From NCBI GenBank assembly GCA_020726505.1, contig JAHLEZ010000001.1, forward strand, positions 1,054,001 through 1,118,000: a stretch of DNA of 64,000 nucleotides. The letters run 5' to 3'. Below, piece by piece: positions 20,224 through 32,546 of the stretch. Position numbers and translations under genes: made by a program. Below the pieces are notes generated by a model that was not told the DNA's origin, searched no databases, and saw nothing but the letters and a program-made list of their open reading frames with translations. This DNA is from Leptodontidium sp. MPI-SDFR-AT-0119. Taxonomy: Eukaryota; Ascomycota; Leotiomycetes; Helotiales; Leptodontidiaceae. Position 1 is the first letter of the stretch, and the number at the start of each line of letters is the position of its first letter.

Positions 20224-22156
20224 TGTGAAGATATGTATGAAGAAGTGAGGGATCGAAGGAGGAAGACTGTCAAAGTCTCGAGTCTTCTACTGAATGAGTG
20301 AAGAAATGATATTGTTGATGCTGATGATGTTCAATTCTTGGACGCTGGGCATGTCGACTTTATAGATCTTGTCGTTGGAGTCGTCTCTCTCTCTCCAGAC
20401 CCCGGTCTCTTTCTCCAACTCCATAGGCCCACTGGGCCATTGCACTCTAGATTCCCCCAGACTGTAGAAGTTTCGATAGGCCAACTTTTCATGCAAAGAC
20501 CAGGATATACTCTCACCAGCTTAGATAGGTCCAAATAGGCCTAGTAACAGTAGCTTGTCGGTAGTGGCTTCTGGATGTGTGGACTAGGCACACTTGGCAC
20601 CACGCCGGTCTTTGACGGGCGACTTCCAGCATTTATCATTGGATGGCCTTACATCTCACATTCAGTTAGCGACCGAGAGAGTGACCGAAGTTGGCATTTT
20701 TTATGCAGATCTTTGAAACAAGTGAACGCAGACTACTACGACTTGCAGGTGTCCAATCATCTGCATTTTCGACCTGAGCTACTGAAGTCTTTCTGAACGC
20801 CACTCCTAACCCAGCTCGGCTCATAGCTCGAAAGCTCCAACTCCTTGACCTCGTTGAATCAAGCTCATGAAGCTTTTGACAATCTTTGAAGCTTCTGATC
20901 CATGTCTCGGGGCTATTGTGGATCTGGAGAATTCCCAGTGTCCGCCATCACCTGATGATCTGTTCCCATTCCCAGCCTCTTCTGATGGACCTGAGATTTG
21001 AGGATATCCACAAAGGCGTTTTTGGACCTTCATAATAATGAATCTAGATGGTGGAGAGGTGGAGGAAGCTCCATATGGGGTCTCCAAATCTGATTTCGAC
21101 TCCACCTGCAGAAAGAACACTTGCTCATAATCCTAGTAGAAATGTTCCGGATCCACTGATCACATCGTAATTGTGATCAGAGCTGACGCACCTCTCTCTA
21201 TCAAGATCCTAGTTTTGATATGGGACTGACTCGGAGCCGGTGCCCAAGGAACAGCTTCTCATCCCGGTCTCCTCCAATATCTTGGCCCGAACCCCAAAAC
21301 GATGTTCTTCTCCTGAGTCTCCATGAAATATTGACACCTTATCATGCGATTGTGATAGCTTTCTGCATTGGCTGTATACCAACATGAGGCATAAACAAGC
21401 ATCATGAAGCCCCTCGGCGGCTGCAAGCATCCAGATGCAAAGGCTGATCTACAGTCCCGTCTCATTCGCCAGAAGACAATCGCGGGGAGAAACCCAGACG
21501 CGCCACCCCGCAAAGAACCCCGAGCCATCCCTACCAGAAGTGACTTGGAATTAGCCTTCAGCCAATCGCTGAAATATTAGATTCAGCGAAGCCTTCTAGC
21601 CCAGCCCTAGAAGCTTTCTCAACAAGCCGCTAACCGTCCCCCTGTTCGTTGGCTCGTTAGGGAACTTCACTTGACAACACCACGACCATCACCACAAGAC
21701 GCGACATGCTTATCACGCCATTCGATAGCTAGAATGACATTGCATGTTGCGCAACACTAACTACACCGAGATAGGAAGGTTTCTAGAAGGATAGACGGCT
21801 TGAGGAGGATTCTAGCGCGATTTGAAGACCTCCTTCCTTGTTTTTGGCTTTCTCGATAGTGACATGAAGAATCTCAAAGATGCAGAGTCATCCTCATACA
21901 TATCAACTATCTCATAAATGGAAATTCTCTAGAAGGAAGTCGAACAAAAAAGCGTTTCTAGCGTTTCTAGCTCTTCTCTGCCGTCTCCCACCCCCCTGTT
22001 CGATGGGCATAATTTTATCAAACTTGCTCAACCTTGCATCAACAAGATATGTGGTGGATCCTACATACCTCTATCGAGATATACGGGAATTTGTGAGTAA
22101 ATTCGATAGGGTAATGGGAATAAATCAGGTAGATCCGCAGAGAACTGAATAAGGCA
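20224..22156. other. long gene-free stretch
   Basis: About 1.9 kb between the sugar transporter promoter and the 3' end of the amino acid oxidase relic. Several open frames of 60-100 codons occur on both strands, but none carries a recognisable motif or splice-supported extension. GT/AG pairs with branch sites were not found around them. Confidence 0.4.
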
Positions 22157-24299
22157 TCAAAACTCTATTGACATTGCAGACCATCCTAACACCTTGCCAA
22201 AAAGCACGACGCCGTCCAAGAAACCATGACTATGGATAAGCATGAGCAGCTCGTCACCAAGAAATGCCTCATACCCACCAAAACTCCTTCCAATATCAAC
22301 CGAACCCCTTGCCATCGGCAATATCGCCACCGCCACAACTGTGTGAGCCCTGTTTGATCCCAAGACATCGAGGACATCAAGCCCACCAGGCTTGTCAAAC
22401 TCCAAGATCAAAGCTTTGATCTTAGCCTTCCAGAACCCACGCAATGGGCCTTCCTCCCTTTCATACTTTTGAAGAAACTGGTAGACCCCCCTCCAAGCCG
22501 AATTCAAAGCTCCTAGGACCCAAGCATGATTCGTACTCGTAGCTATACACAGAAGTCAGAAAGTAGACTTATCTACTACATCCAAATTTTTGGAAACATA
22601 ACGTACCTTCACCAAGACAATATGTAAATTACCACCCGCACAAGGACGAGTCAGATGTGTAATCATGCGCTGAAATTGTGCGGGTGCAAACATCGCAACA
22701 CCCCCCCCCCCCCCCACCCACATGCTCGGATCAGATCAGCACCCCAGTCATAAGCATGGTATTACAAAAACTATTCTCGTATCTCACACTCAGATACAAC
22801 ATTCGAATGCAGCAGAGCAAGGTTCTTCATACACAGCTCCAATAGCACATCGCTCTTTCCTTTACCATCACTTCCGATCAGCGGCCCGATTCCCTGAGCA
22901 TCCTGCGACCAAGTATACTAACAGAGCAACACCACCGGCTTGCCTACACCGTCATTGATATTGTACGAAGGATAAACACACAAGCCAATCGGGAGATCGG
23001 TAGCTGCTTCCCCGCAGACGATGCCAGCTCTCTTCCACCAATTCGTCTTGAATCGTATGGCGATCATGCATGAAGTGTCATATTTGAGTGCGCGAATAGC
23101 TTCTTTTTGCGCAAATGAAAGTCCTGTGCCTCTTAAATCCATACGTTGCAAGCACGCGAGGGTGGTGGTGTTGAATACTGTCGAGTACCGGCGTGGGTGA
23201 GACTTCTCCTGCCACGTGGATGAGCATGCCAAGATCGGAAGAGTCTGCGCTGTGGTCGATGGATATTGCTGTGACGCGCTTCTGGAGTTGTGGCGTGATG
23301 CTGAGTTGAATTTGCATGGCTTTGATGATGACTTCGGAACCTCCCTCAATGCAGACCCAACAGTCGCCATTTGGGACGGTTGCCGGGACAGATGAGATAT
23401 AATTATCCAACAGCTTATCGTCAAAACTTTTCTCGAGCGTGTTGGAAGCACACATCATCATGTCAAACCATTGGATGGTCTCGTTGTCTCCAAGTTGGCC
23501 AGAACGAGGTCAGCAGCTCCCTTTTGAGCAGTGCATTTTACTTACGAGCTACGTCGCAATACCTGCCGTGCCGAAAACTTGTCTTCTTTCATTAATTTCT
23601 TCCAGCCTTCTTGGGAGTTCCTATCCAGAGCTTTTTTGAAGGGGCCGTAAACCTCTTCCATTATCTCCGCTGCTCCTCTGAGGACGTTCCTTTCCGGGAC
23701 TGGTCCACCATTCACGCTGCCGACTTTAAATACATCAACATACCCCGGTACTTTAGCCAGAAATGCATCACCGTCATCAGTATCTGGTCCGTCGGTATTG
23801 CTAATGTGGAGAATATCATTATAATATTCCGGTGTGCTCTGGGCGCCATCAATTCCATCATGATAGCTATGTAAACAAAATCACTCAGTCGAGTTCATAT
23901 TTCTTGTCAAGTGAAGTAGTTCACATTTACTACTTCATCAGTCTGTCTTCAATGCCGATTCTTTCAAAAAGATCAAAAACACTGCCATACCTATCAGCCA
24001 AGTCCACACCGTGAAGCTAAAACATAACTTTTCATCAGCGGAATCCTCGGGTAACGCATCGCTCCAACATCGTAATATTGATTCTTCTCTTCGGTAAAAT
24101 AATGGGTATAGATACGGCCCCCAACGCGATTTGAAGACTCAAGTATTTTATATTCGAGGCCGGGGATGTCGAGGAATTCAAGTAGCATGGCCGTGTAAAG
24201 TCCAGAAACTCCGGCGCCGACGATACATATTTTCAATTTTGGTACTTACGTTAGGGGTGGGGTTGTGTGGTTAGCTAATGAGTTGTCGTTGAGAGACAT
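22157..24299 (-). pseudogene. L-amino acid oxidase (flavin amine oxidase family), decayed
   Basis: A full-length relic can be followed from an ATG at 24299. It has the FAD dinucleotide motif ICIVGAGVSGLYTAMLLE, the second FAD motif RVGGRIYTHYF, VGAMRYPRIPLM, YGPFKKALDR, WVCIEGGSE, VFNTTTLACLQRMDLRG, FKTNWWKRAG and the C-terminal FAD block ending STNHAWVLGALNSAWRG. These are diagnostic of fungal L-amino acid oxidases, which deaminate amino acids to keto acids with release of H2O2. Damage: an in-frame TAA at 24246-24248 before the FAD motif; a one-base frame change near 23215-23225; TAG at 22918-22920 where the family reads through; a further stop near 22780; a 15-base C run (22701-22715) in the late part of the gene; and a probable 2-base insertion near 22617. 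One internal intron (GTAAAT donor, ACATAG acceptor, near 23950) is still well formed. Confidence 0.8.
22701..22715. repeat. 15-bp poly-C homopolymer
   Basis: Fifteen consecutive C on the plus strand, reading as a glycine run in the minus-strand oxidase relic just before its VAMFAPAQF segment. A slippage-prone tract and also a place where sequencing could err. Confidence 0.8.
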
Positions 24300-25374
24300 C
24301 GTGGTTTAAAGAAAAAAAATTTCTCAGCTGGAGGAATCTTTGAGATAGGTCAAGAGATTGTTGATATAGATAGAATCTAGCCCAAAAAGAAATGTGCGAG
24401 TAGTGAATAACGGAAATATGAACCAGAGTTTAGTAACAGTTGACTGTTTCTGTGAATGGACAACTGTGGACTGACAAAAGTCGGCCGAACTTCATATACC
24501 ATGCCACGAACATCACAACGATCTGTCAGCACAATCATGTAGTCATAAGATGCAGAGTTGTATTGAATAACTGATTCTTGAATAAGAAACTCTGCCTAAT
24601 TGAATATCGAGACAGGAAGTAAACAATGTGACGAAGTGAACGAATGTGCCCCAAATAGCTTCAGAAACATCTTCTATCGCCGTAACAAATACAACCTTCT
24701 ACTCGTTAAGTACAAAATAGTACGAATGAAGGATTGAATTTAAGGGATTACTGCTCAGCATCAGCATCACGTCCCGAAGGAAGAGAAATTTCGTCGTGAA
24801 GATTATCAATAGCTGACAGATATCTCACAATAATACCCAATTGTAAACACGCCGATGATGCAAAAGTTGATATATATAAAATAATGAGTAAACATTTTAT
24901 TTATTTGCGATTCCAATTCTGCAGGACTGCGTCACTTGGTCGTCCAATTTTCTTTTAGCACGGCTTGTTATCTCGTTATCTCGTTACCAGAGACCTTAAA
25001 CTATCCATCTTAGAAAAAAAATTCTATTCTATTAATCAAGATGTTTCCTTGGGATATTGGGACGAATTTCTGTCGCCCACGCTGCTCATCCCCCACCACT
25101 TGAGCTAATTGAGTCACTTTAATCCCGAAGTTTTCGAAAAATTTCACTCAATTGGGCAACGTCAAATACTCCTTTCTTTTGGTAAAGGAAAGCGATACCA
25201 TGAGCATTTCCCCTGGATTTCGAATATAACATCTACATCATACAGCTTCCCTCTCACATATTTTGACTCCAACCACCCCAAAATATCTGCCTCTTCTCAA
25301 CCTTCCAATATCCCAACACAATCATCCTACCGTCCATCCTTCCTGCCTCACCCCCTTCCACCCTCCATATCTAC
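24300..25374. other. AT-rich gene-free stretch
   Basis: Upstream flank of the oxidase relic and downstream flank of the small secreted protein. No coding frame of note. Confidence 0.4.
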
Positions 25375-25723
25375 CTAGCACACCTTATTCTTAGTCAAGA
25401 AGCTCGTCATAACAGGCGCAACACATCCGGTACAAGTACACATCTACACCAACAATCAGCGTCATTCATACTCTCTCCCCCAATCCAAACCTCATGTACA
25501 GATTTCAAAGTTCTTAACATACCTTCTCCTTATTCGTGGCAGCCCCCTCCGTCCCCGTCAAACAACTCAATATATTATTGACATTCGTACCCGTCATATA
25601 CTTATTAAAGCACGCGCTGGCATTGATAACAGCTCTGCAATTATCGCTATTGACTTCGCAGACGGCCGCGAAAGCCAAGGAGGTAAAGAGGGTGAGGAGG
25701 GCGGGGGAGAATGCGATGCGCAT
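25375..25723 (-). CDS. small secreted cysteine-rich protein (89 residues)
   Basis: Exons 25523-25723 and 25375-25443, separated by a 79-base GT-AG intron in phase 0. The protein starts MRIAFSPALLTLFTSLAFAA, a clear signal peptide, and the mature part of about 70 residues contains eight cysteines. The last four sit in the second exon (MCTCTGC and the terminal KVC). The even number and small size suggest a disulfide-stabilised secreted protein, possibly an effector. The spacing does not fit hydrophobins, which need two CC pairs. The ATG at 25723 is preferred because it opens directly on the signal peptide; the frame stays open upstream for about 75 codons without coding character. Function unknown. 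Confidence 0.75.
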
Positions 25724-26874
25724 TTTGACTTCGTGGGCTTTATTTGTTTGCGTGTGTGCGTGAAGTGAGGTTGGATGATGGATTTGGATGTGAACGGGCT
25801 GAGTGGAATTGGGCAAAAGGAGGTTCCCCGACCACCCAAGGGATGAATGCGGCTTTAAAGCCCGCGATATCATCGCAAGATGGCTTCTCCTCCTCTCCTC
25901 CCTGCAGAGACAACAGCCATCCCATACCCAGATATCAGATGGCCACATGGCTCTCTACCAAACAAGCACAGCCGACGGCCCAGAGACTTCTCTATATTGA
26001 CCTACTCTGGCTAAGCTGACGGCCAGAGCTTCTTTGGCGAGAAAGGTACACAAAACCTCGCCTATTTTGGCGGACGTTCAAGGGCAGAGGAAGGTACCGT
26101 GAGGGTCTTGGCGGTAGATTAGCCACATTACCCCACATTACCCTGGACTGGACATGTTGATTAATTTGTTTATCTGTGTCGCCGGCACTTGGTGTTGGCT
26201 GTTCTTATTTGTCCCCGTGCTTGAAGGTCTTTGTGGTGGATGGTTGTACGAGTTTATAATTTTGGGGTTGTGTTCGGCATTTAGTGAAGAGAAGAATGTC
26301 ACTCGATGTATTCACTTGAAAACGAGAGAGTCAACGCTTATTCCTCTGGCCTCGAGAAATGCGGAGATGTGAAAAAATCGTGCCCCGGAATATATTCTGC
26401 TGCGTAGTTTAAAGAGTCTTGTGGCATCTCACCACCAAACATGTCTCGCGAGGTGCCAAACAAATGAAGCCGGGTCCACCGCAGAAGACCTCAACATGTT
26501 TTAGTACAAATACCAACAACCAAATCAAGTACCGGTAGTTCCTCTGCCGTCCACAGGCATATAAACAAAGATTCGATTGAGCATCAGCATGCCCTCGTCC
26601 TTATTTACACATCAGCCGGGATCTACTTCCTCCCCCTTAGGGTGATTCGGTACCCAGCAACCCACAGATCGATGGCCCAGAATCCAGATTCCCATCGCAG
26701 ATGGATTAAAAGGCCATGTACCTCCTCCCCGATGGCTTTGACGACCTCCCGAGATCATATCATTTTGTCTTGTCTTGTCGGTCTTATTCTAAGTTTGAGT
26801 CTCCGACATTTGTTCCAAGAAGACTGAAGCTCAGATCGAGGAAAGCAAGCATTATTTTCGGTTCGTAAGACAGG
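25724..26874. other. divergent intergenic region
   Basis: Separates the small secreted protein (minus) from the DUF1996 protein (plus). Only short random-looking frames are present; no promoter element is strong enough to name. Confidence 0.4.
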
Positions 26875-28230
26875 ATGAAGTGTTTTACTCTCTTTGCTTT
26901 GGGAGCACTCGCTCCTTTTAGCAATGCTCTGCTGCGCTTTCAATGCTCGCAGTTGGTAGTTGAGAGACTCGACCCACTCGTCGCTCCGGGCTCAATCCCA
27001 TCTCCTCATCTCCATCAGATCGTTGGTGGTGTACGTACCTCCAACCCGCAACCTCCTCCACCAAACAAATAAAAAACACTCAACTAACGAACTACAGAAC
27101 TCCTTCAACGCATCAATGGACCCAGCAAAAGACATGCCTGGCGAATCAACATGCACAACCTGCTCTTTCAGCGAGGATTTCTCCAACTACTGGACTGCAG
27201 TCCTGTACTTCCGCGCCAGGAACGGTACTTACAAGCGCGTTCCTCAAATATCGCAGATCAGCGGCGCCACCGCGGGAATCACAGTATACTACATGCAGGA
27301 TGCCCTCTACGACCAAGAGCAGAAATCAAAAGTCACAGCCTTCAAGCCCGTGAGTCCACTCCTCCCTAACATACCCCAAGCCCCATACCTCGCTGGAAGC
27401 AAGAGAAGGAGGACTAACAACACCAAAGGGCTTCCGCATGTTTGTCGGCGACGTCAACGCACGCACCAAGAAAGCAATGGAGAATTTCCGCCAATTGACA
27501 TATACATGTATGGCTAATACGGGTACACGCGAACCCGAAACGCTTGAGTTTCCATCCAAGCCGTGCGCGTACGGCATCATGGTGAACCAACGCTTCCCAA
27601 CATGTTGGGATGGAGTGAACCTCGACAGCCCTGATCACATGGTAATCATACCTACCTTACCTAGCTAACCCTCCACCCCAACTCCCTCTGCCAAGCAAGA
27701 ATACCCAGGTCCTCATACTAACACACCCCATAGTCCCACATGTCCTACCCCGAATCTGGAACCTTCGAATCCCAAGGTCCCTGCCCCTCATCACACCCAG
27801 TCCGAATGCCTCAAGTCCTCTTCGAAGTCGTCTGGGACACATCGAAGTTCAACAACAAGGCCGACTGGCCGGCGGACGGGAGCCAGCCATTCACGTGGAG
27901 TTTCGGGGACGCGACGGGGTACGCGAACCATGCGGACTATGTGTTTGGGTGGAAGGGCGATGCGCTGCAGAGGTTGATGGATACGCCGTGCGTAGTGAAT
28001 TGCCCCAAGGCGAACCCGAAGACGCAGAATAATGCCGCGATGAATAAGTGTGTGCAGAAGTCGGTGGTGGATGAGCCGGTTGATGGGTGTAAGTTTGTTC
28101 TTCTTGATATCTCCCCTCTTTCTTTTGGTTCTCTGTGGACGTTTTCGGCAAGAAGGGTCTTTGCTGACGTTGGATTTTCAATACAGGGCTTAAGGAATTG
28201 CCTGGTGGACATCAAGCGCAGTACGCTTGA
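26875..28230 (+). CDS. secreted DUF1996-domain protein
   Basis: Five exons (26875-27030, 27098-27349, 27429-27641, 27734-28088, 28187-28230) join in phase to 339 residues. A signal peptide (MKCFTLFALGALAPFSNA) is followed by the DUF1996 domain, which fills the rest. Typical blocks are RLDPLVAPG, the His pair in SPHLHQIVGG, FSNYWTAVLYF, VYYMQDALYD, GFRMFVGD, the cysteine-bearing CPSSHPVRMPQVLFEVVWD and NHADYVFGW. DUF1996 proteins are secreted fungal proteins, sometimes joined to WSC domains; their biochemical role is not established. There is no WSC domain here and the protein ends shortly after the domain. The last exon of 44 bases is needed to reach the family C-terminus (WLKELPGG). Confidence 0.88.
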
Positions 28231-28888
28231 TGTGGATATTTTGTCGAGGGGCAGTCGTACCAAGATTGCTGTTTTGAGAGTAACTTGTGGTTGCGTATTT
28301 GGTAATGCAAAGAAGAAGGGAAATTGGGGAGGATTTTCTTTCCTAGCGTCGCGCGATCGAGGGACTACCCTGATAAATGCTTCGGTGGGTTGTAGAATAG
28401 GAAATAACGGTAGTTTTTATCGAATTCCTTGAGTTCGTGCTAGTTGTGAAATGACCCTTGGGATTCGAGCAAGCGATTTTCCCCCCGAGGAAGATTGAAC
28501 TCGAGAGACATGAAAACAAGCAGACCTCACCTGAGGGCCTTGCTCATCATCACCACACAAAGATACCGGATTAGGAGACTCACTAGTTGTAACTCCCGTC
28601 CCTATCCATCAACAGTTCCAGGTTGTGATATGTGCACTCTCCACCCCCAGACGGCATCCTTAATTTGATGTTTTCTTATTGTGGCCATGTAGCCAAACCT
28701 AAGATACTGCTCAAAGGATGCAAGTATACCCAACCCGCTGCGTAACATACACGAACCGTAAACCAATGCACCGGAAACCCGAAACAAAATCATATATACA
28801 ACACAAATGCGCCCCAAGGCTAGCCATATGTTCAACATCCCTGTGCGCCTCACAATGCAGACCGTCGTTATCCTCGTCGTCACAGCGC
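28231..28888. other. gene-free intergenic stretch
   Basis: Lies between the convergent stops of the DUF1996 gene and the APSES factor. Nothing recognised. Confidence 0.4.
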
Positions 28889-31613
28889 CTAGACGCCCTC
28901 CACTCGTTGAAGGAACTCTCTCACTCTCGTTAGCTCGACATCGGTATGTTCGCTCTCGACTGCTCTCGTCAAATTGTCTATAACGTTATCAACGTTCGAT
29001 TCGGGAGTGCTGGTACACAAGCTGATAATCTGGCGGTACTTTCTCGCGAGCTCGGTGCTTTTGCTTTGAAGCTCCCGGACATTTCCGTCAAGTTCTTGAT
29101 TGACCGCCCTGTAGGCATTGAGTCGAGCTCGAAGAACGTGAGCAGGCGGAAGAGACGTAGATAGAGCTTGTCGGTCTGCTCGATCGATAACTAAAGGCTG
29201 ATGAGGGCTGACGTTTATTCTCGAGAGGATCGAAGCTGCTTGATCGCTGATAGCTAGTCCCTTGTCCGCGTCTCCTAGTTTCATCTCAACCTCGCCGTTC
29301 ATCTGCCCATATTGTGACTGCATTTGCGACAGGCGTGCTCGTTCTTCATCATACGCTCTCCGGAGGTTGGCGGTCTTGGTCTTACGTGCATCCCGCTCCT
29401 TAACCTCTGACTGGAGAATCTCGACCCGTCTTCGTTGCTCACCCAACTCTCCTGATGCATCCCGAAGCTGAGCATGTAGATCATCGATCACTGCTTGCTT
29501 TTTGTCAATTTCTTTGCTAAACTCACTTTCTGTTTGATTCAGAAGTGTCGTGATAGCTACAAATGTTAGCCAGGCAGAATAGAATGAACAAGCCAACACT
29601 TACAATTTATGATTTCGCTGCTGCTCTCCTTCCTCTCGTTACTCATGGACTTGTTCTGGACACGCTCTTCACCCGGACGGCGTTCAAGTTCTGACGGGTC
29701 GCCGACACCAAAATCCATTGGACTCAGATTTGAACGATTGGCAATTGATGCGTCCGCACCGACCTCAATGAGTTGAGATATGATACTTCGATTGCCGATT
29801 CTAGACGCAATGTTTAATGCTGTGTCGCCGGATCTATCTTGGATGTTGACGACCTCAGACATGAAGCGGCCAATTCCAAGTGTCTTGGGGGGTGGTGGGA
29901 TATTAGAGAAGGATTGTTGACTGTTTGGTGCACTTCCTTGGCGAACGACAAACTCAAGAAGTGTTTCCAGGTGATATTTGCTTGCTTGGCTTCTTCCCTT
30001 GACGGCTGAAGTGACCGCAATATGATGAAGGACGGTGCGGCCTCGCGAATCTCTGATCTCAATGCTTGGACCGAGGAGTTCGAGTATGTCTGCGAAGCTG
30101 CCGGCTTCAAGGTTGTTGGTGACCAAACATGAGCGCATCAAAGCTGTCTCGCCTGACGAGTTCACCCTGAAGATACTTGCGCCATGTGAGATCAATGCTC
30201 TGAGAAGGCCACCTCGAGCAAGCGTGGCAGCCCAGATTAATGCGGTATTGCAGCTAGCATCGATCGGTGTGTCAAGATCCTCGGGGCTCAAGCTTTGGAA
30301 TGCTTTGTGATTGGTGAAGCCTTCCTGAGTAGTGAATAAAGACATCAAGAGGTCCTTCTTCGCGCTGCTTTGAAGATTTGAAGGCATTGGAAGAGGTGCG
30401 AGGGGGAAGTTGCCACCCTCAGCTTGCATGTGTTGGTTGTGGTAGACAAAGGACTCGTTTGGTTCGGTTGGTGAAGCCTCTCGCATCGACATATTGAGAT
30501 AATTGTCATCCAGATATTGGCTGTTCATGCTAGGGGAGTGTCGAATTCTCTTTCTTGGTGGTTCTTCAAAGTCTCCGTTCCGCGTGTCATCACGTCCGGT
30601 ATGAGAGAACTGCGTTGCGTAGGCCGAATCGGGCTGTCCACTCACGGCGAAGCTGTCCGCGGAAGCAAAGCTTTGCATGCTTTGTTGTGAACCACCTGGG
30701 TATGCGTTTTCTTGGGAACCAAGATGCTGTTGTGACGATTGTCTGCTAAAGCTCGCAGGTCGACTCGCTCCATTGCCGTTCCTCATTCGTGGGACAGGTG
30801 AATCGAAGCGGGCTTTGCTGATAGCTGCAACGGCATGAGAAGCTGTACTCGAGATATTCTTGAAAAATGTTCCAGACTGCCCACGCTCTCGGTTTTCGAC
30901 ACCTGAGTTGTACAATCTTTTCCGCTGGGCGGCCATCGCTTGCTCTTTGGTAGGCGTGTCAATTCCACCCCTCCCGGCAATTCCCCCATCTTGACCCATA
31001 TCATACGTCAAGAGCGGGCGGAGCAGTTCTTCTACGCCATACTGTCTGCAGAACTCCAGTCCTCGCTCAAACTTGATCCAGGTTCCTTGGTACTTGCCGT
31101 ATCCGCCTTGGACCTTCTCGTGCTCTCCTATCAGGATCTCCTTTTCCAGAACCTTTGTGCGCTTCCCTTTCTCGATACCGGCCACCTTCAATATCTGGGT
31201 TGCATTCAACCAGCTGTCTTTGCGGCGGCGCATCACTGCGATGCCATTGACTTCCATTTCATAGACATCCACCCCTGAATATATGGCCTACACGTATTAG
31301 CGGGAAACTCTCCTCTCATCATGTCACATATCCTCACCGAGTATATCTGCGGTGCAGAATTCCTCCGGTTAATTCCATTGCCATTGTCATACTGTCGAAA
31401 TCCTCCTCCGGGCTGCATCATGAGCCCACTCCCCTGAGAGCCCTGGCTCATACTGAACGACATGTGTGGTGGAGTTGGTCGGGTCAGCTGCAAGTCCTCG
31501 TCGTATGCGCCGCCAGCAGTAGAGAATGTTTGTGGTCTGTTAAGATGATTCTGGCGAGAGTCGGACGTGGTCGCAAGAGGTTGAGGATTTGTGGTGATTG
31601 TCGCAGCGGCCAT
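28889..31613 (-). CDS. APSES/KilA-N cell-cycle transcription factor with ankyrin repeats (Mbp1/Res2-like)
   Basis: Exons 31338-31613, 29604-31287 and 28889-29556 give 875 residues; introns are 50 and 47 bases. After a disordered N-terminus of about 95 residues, the APSES DNA-binding domain reads VDVYEMEVNGIAVMRRRKD, WLNATQILKVAG, YGKYQGTWI and EFCRQYGV. A Ser/Gln-rich linker with a basic patch (PPRKRIRH) follows, then ankyrin repeats (NTALIWAATLARGGLLRALI, SGETALMRS, RGRTVLHHIA, SGDTALNIASRIGN). The C-terminal third is a long coiled coil, mostly in the last exon. This is the layout of MBF/SBF subunits (Mbp1, Swi4, Res1, Res2) that drive G1/S transcription in the nucleus. Since the DNA-binding domain is present it is not a Swi6 homologue. 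Which of the two usual paralogues it is cannot be fixed here. Confidence 0.9.
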
Positions 31614-32546
31614 AGGGTTAATTCGAGGAATGGGAGCGTTGTGGGCGGGCGGGAGGAGATAGGTCTGGTGGAGTCGCGTCCCTGGGTATGGTATAGGATC
31701 GAGGAACAGGAGTCCAGAATTACGCAGGCAGCTTTGACGATGCCGCCGTCGACCTGTAGATCTGGGAATGTGATGCGATGCGATACCTGTCCAGGGGAAT
31801 GGCGACGCGCTCGTCTCTTCTCTTTGACGTGTTCTCGATACGCGTGGAGAGAGGGTTATAGTGGTTTTGGGTGGGCGGCGTGGGAAGAGCCAATGGTAGC
31901 GAGGGAGCTAGACGCGCCATCCTCGCGTCCGCTGGATTTTAGGTACGCTCCCCTTTGTGCACGCAGCCGTGAATAATAATGCCATTCACATATGAACAGC
32001 CAATCGGTATTCGAGATGTAGTCTCAAATTACTAGTAAATTGTTTTACATTCTCTTCCCACCAGTTCCCGTTCATTTCAACATGTGCACAATTTTGCTTG
32101 TTAATTTTCATACCCGGCATCGTTTCAATGTTGCTGTGGGGTCACCACACGCCACAGGAGATTATGTGAGAGAGCGGAAATCTAAGCTCCACGCACTTAC
32201 TCAATGGATTCCAACAGGTTCGCATAGACCTGCCCGTTTCGGATAATGGCTCCACTGACAACTCGATCCACGCTTTTCTTCGTCTTAGATTCCCGCCTCC
32301 AAAGACACTTCTGAATTGTATATCTTCTTGGCTGTCTGTTTGTGAGTTTTCTTGACTTTGACTTACTGGCTTATCTGTTAGTTGTTACTATCCATTCATA
32401 CAAGCCCTTGTACTTCACTTGGCCAAAGTTTGTTCTTCTGGCTTCACAGTATTTCCCCCAGATACAGGCTCATCTTAAGATATCAGCCGAGTCAATCTTT
32501 GAGTACCTATTTGTAGATTGCCACTTCGATAAGGTTTCATGTCATT
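31614..32546. promoter_or_regulatory. divergent intergenic region of APSES factor and amine oxidase
   Basis: About 0.9 kb between two starts pointing away from each other. No conserved motif stands out; short frames here are not coding by appearance. Confidence 0.4.

Noticed and set aside
22157..22507. Stand-alone hypothetical gene
   Set aside because: It is the C-terminal exon of the amino acid oxidase relic (ALNSAWRGVYQFLQKY continues the FAD block).
23078..23461. Separate small gene inside the amino acid oxidase region
   Set aside because: Its first half matches the oxidase (IQWFD, WVCIEGGSE) and its second half is the wrong frame after a frame change; it is part of the relic.
28889..29599. 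Independent coiled-coil protein
   Set aside because: A 47-base intron joins it in phase to the ankyrin exon of the APSES factor, where a C-terminal coiled coil is expected.
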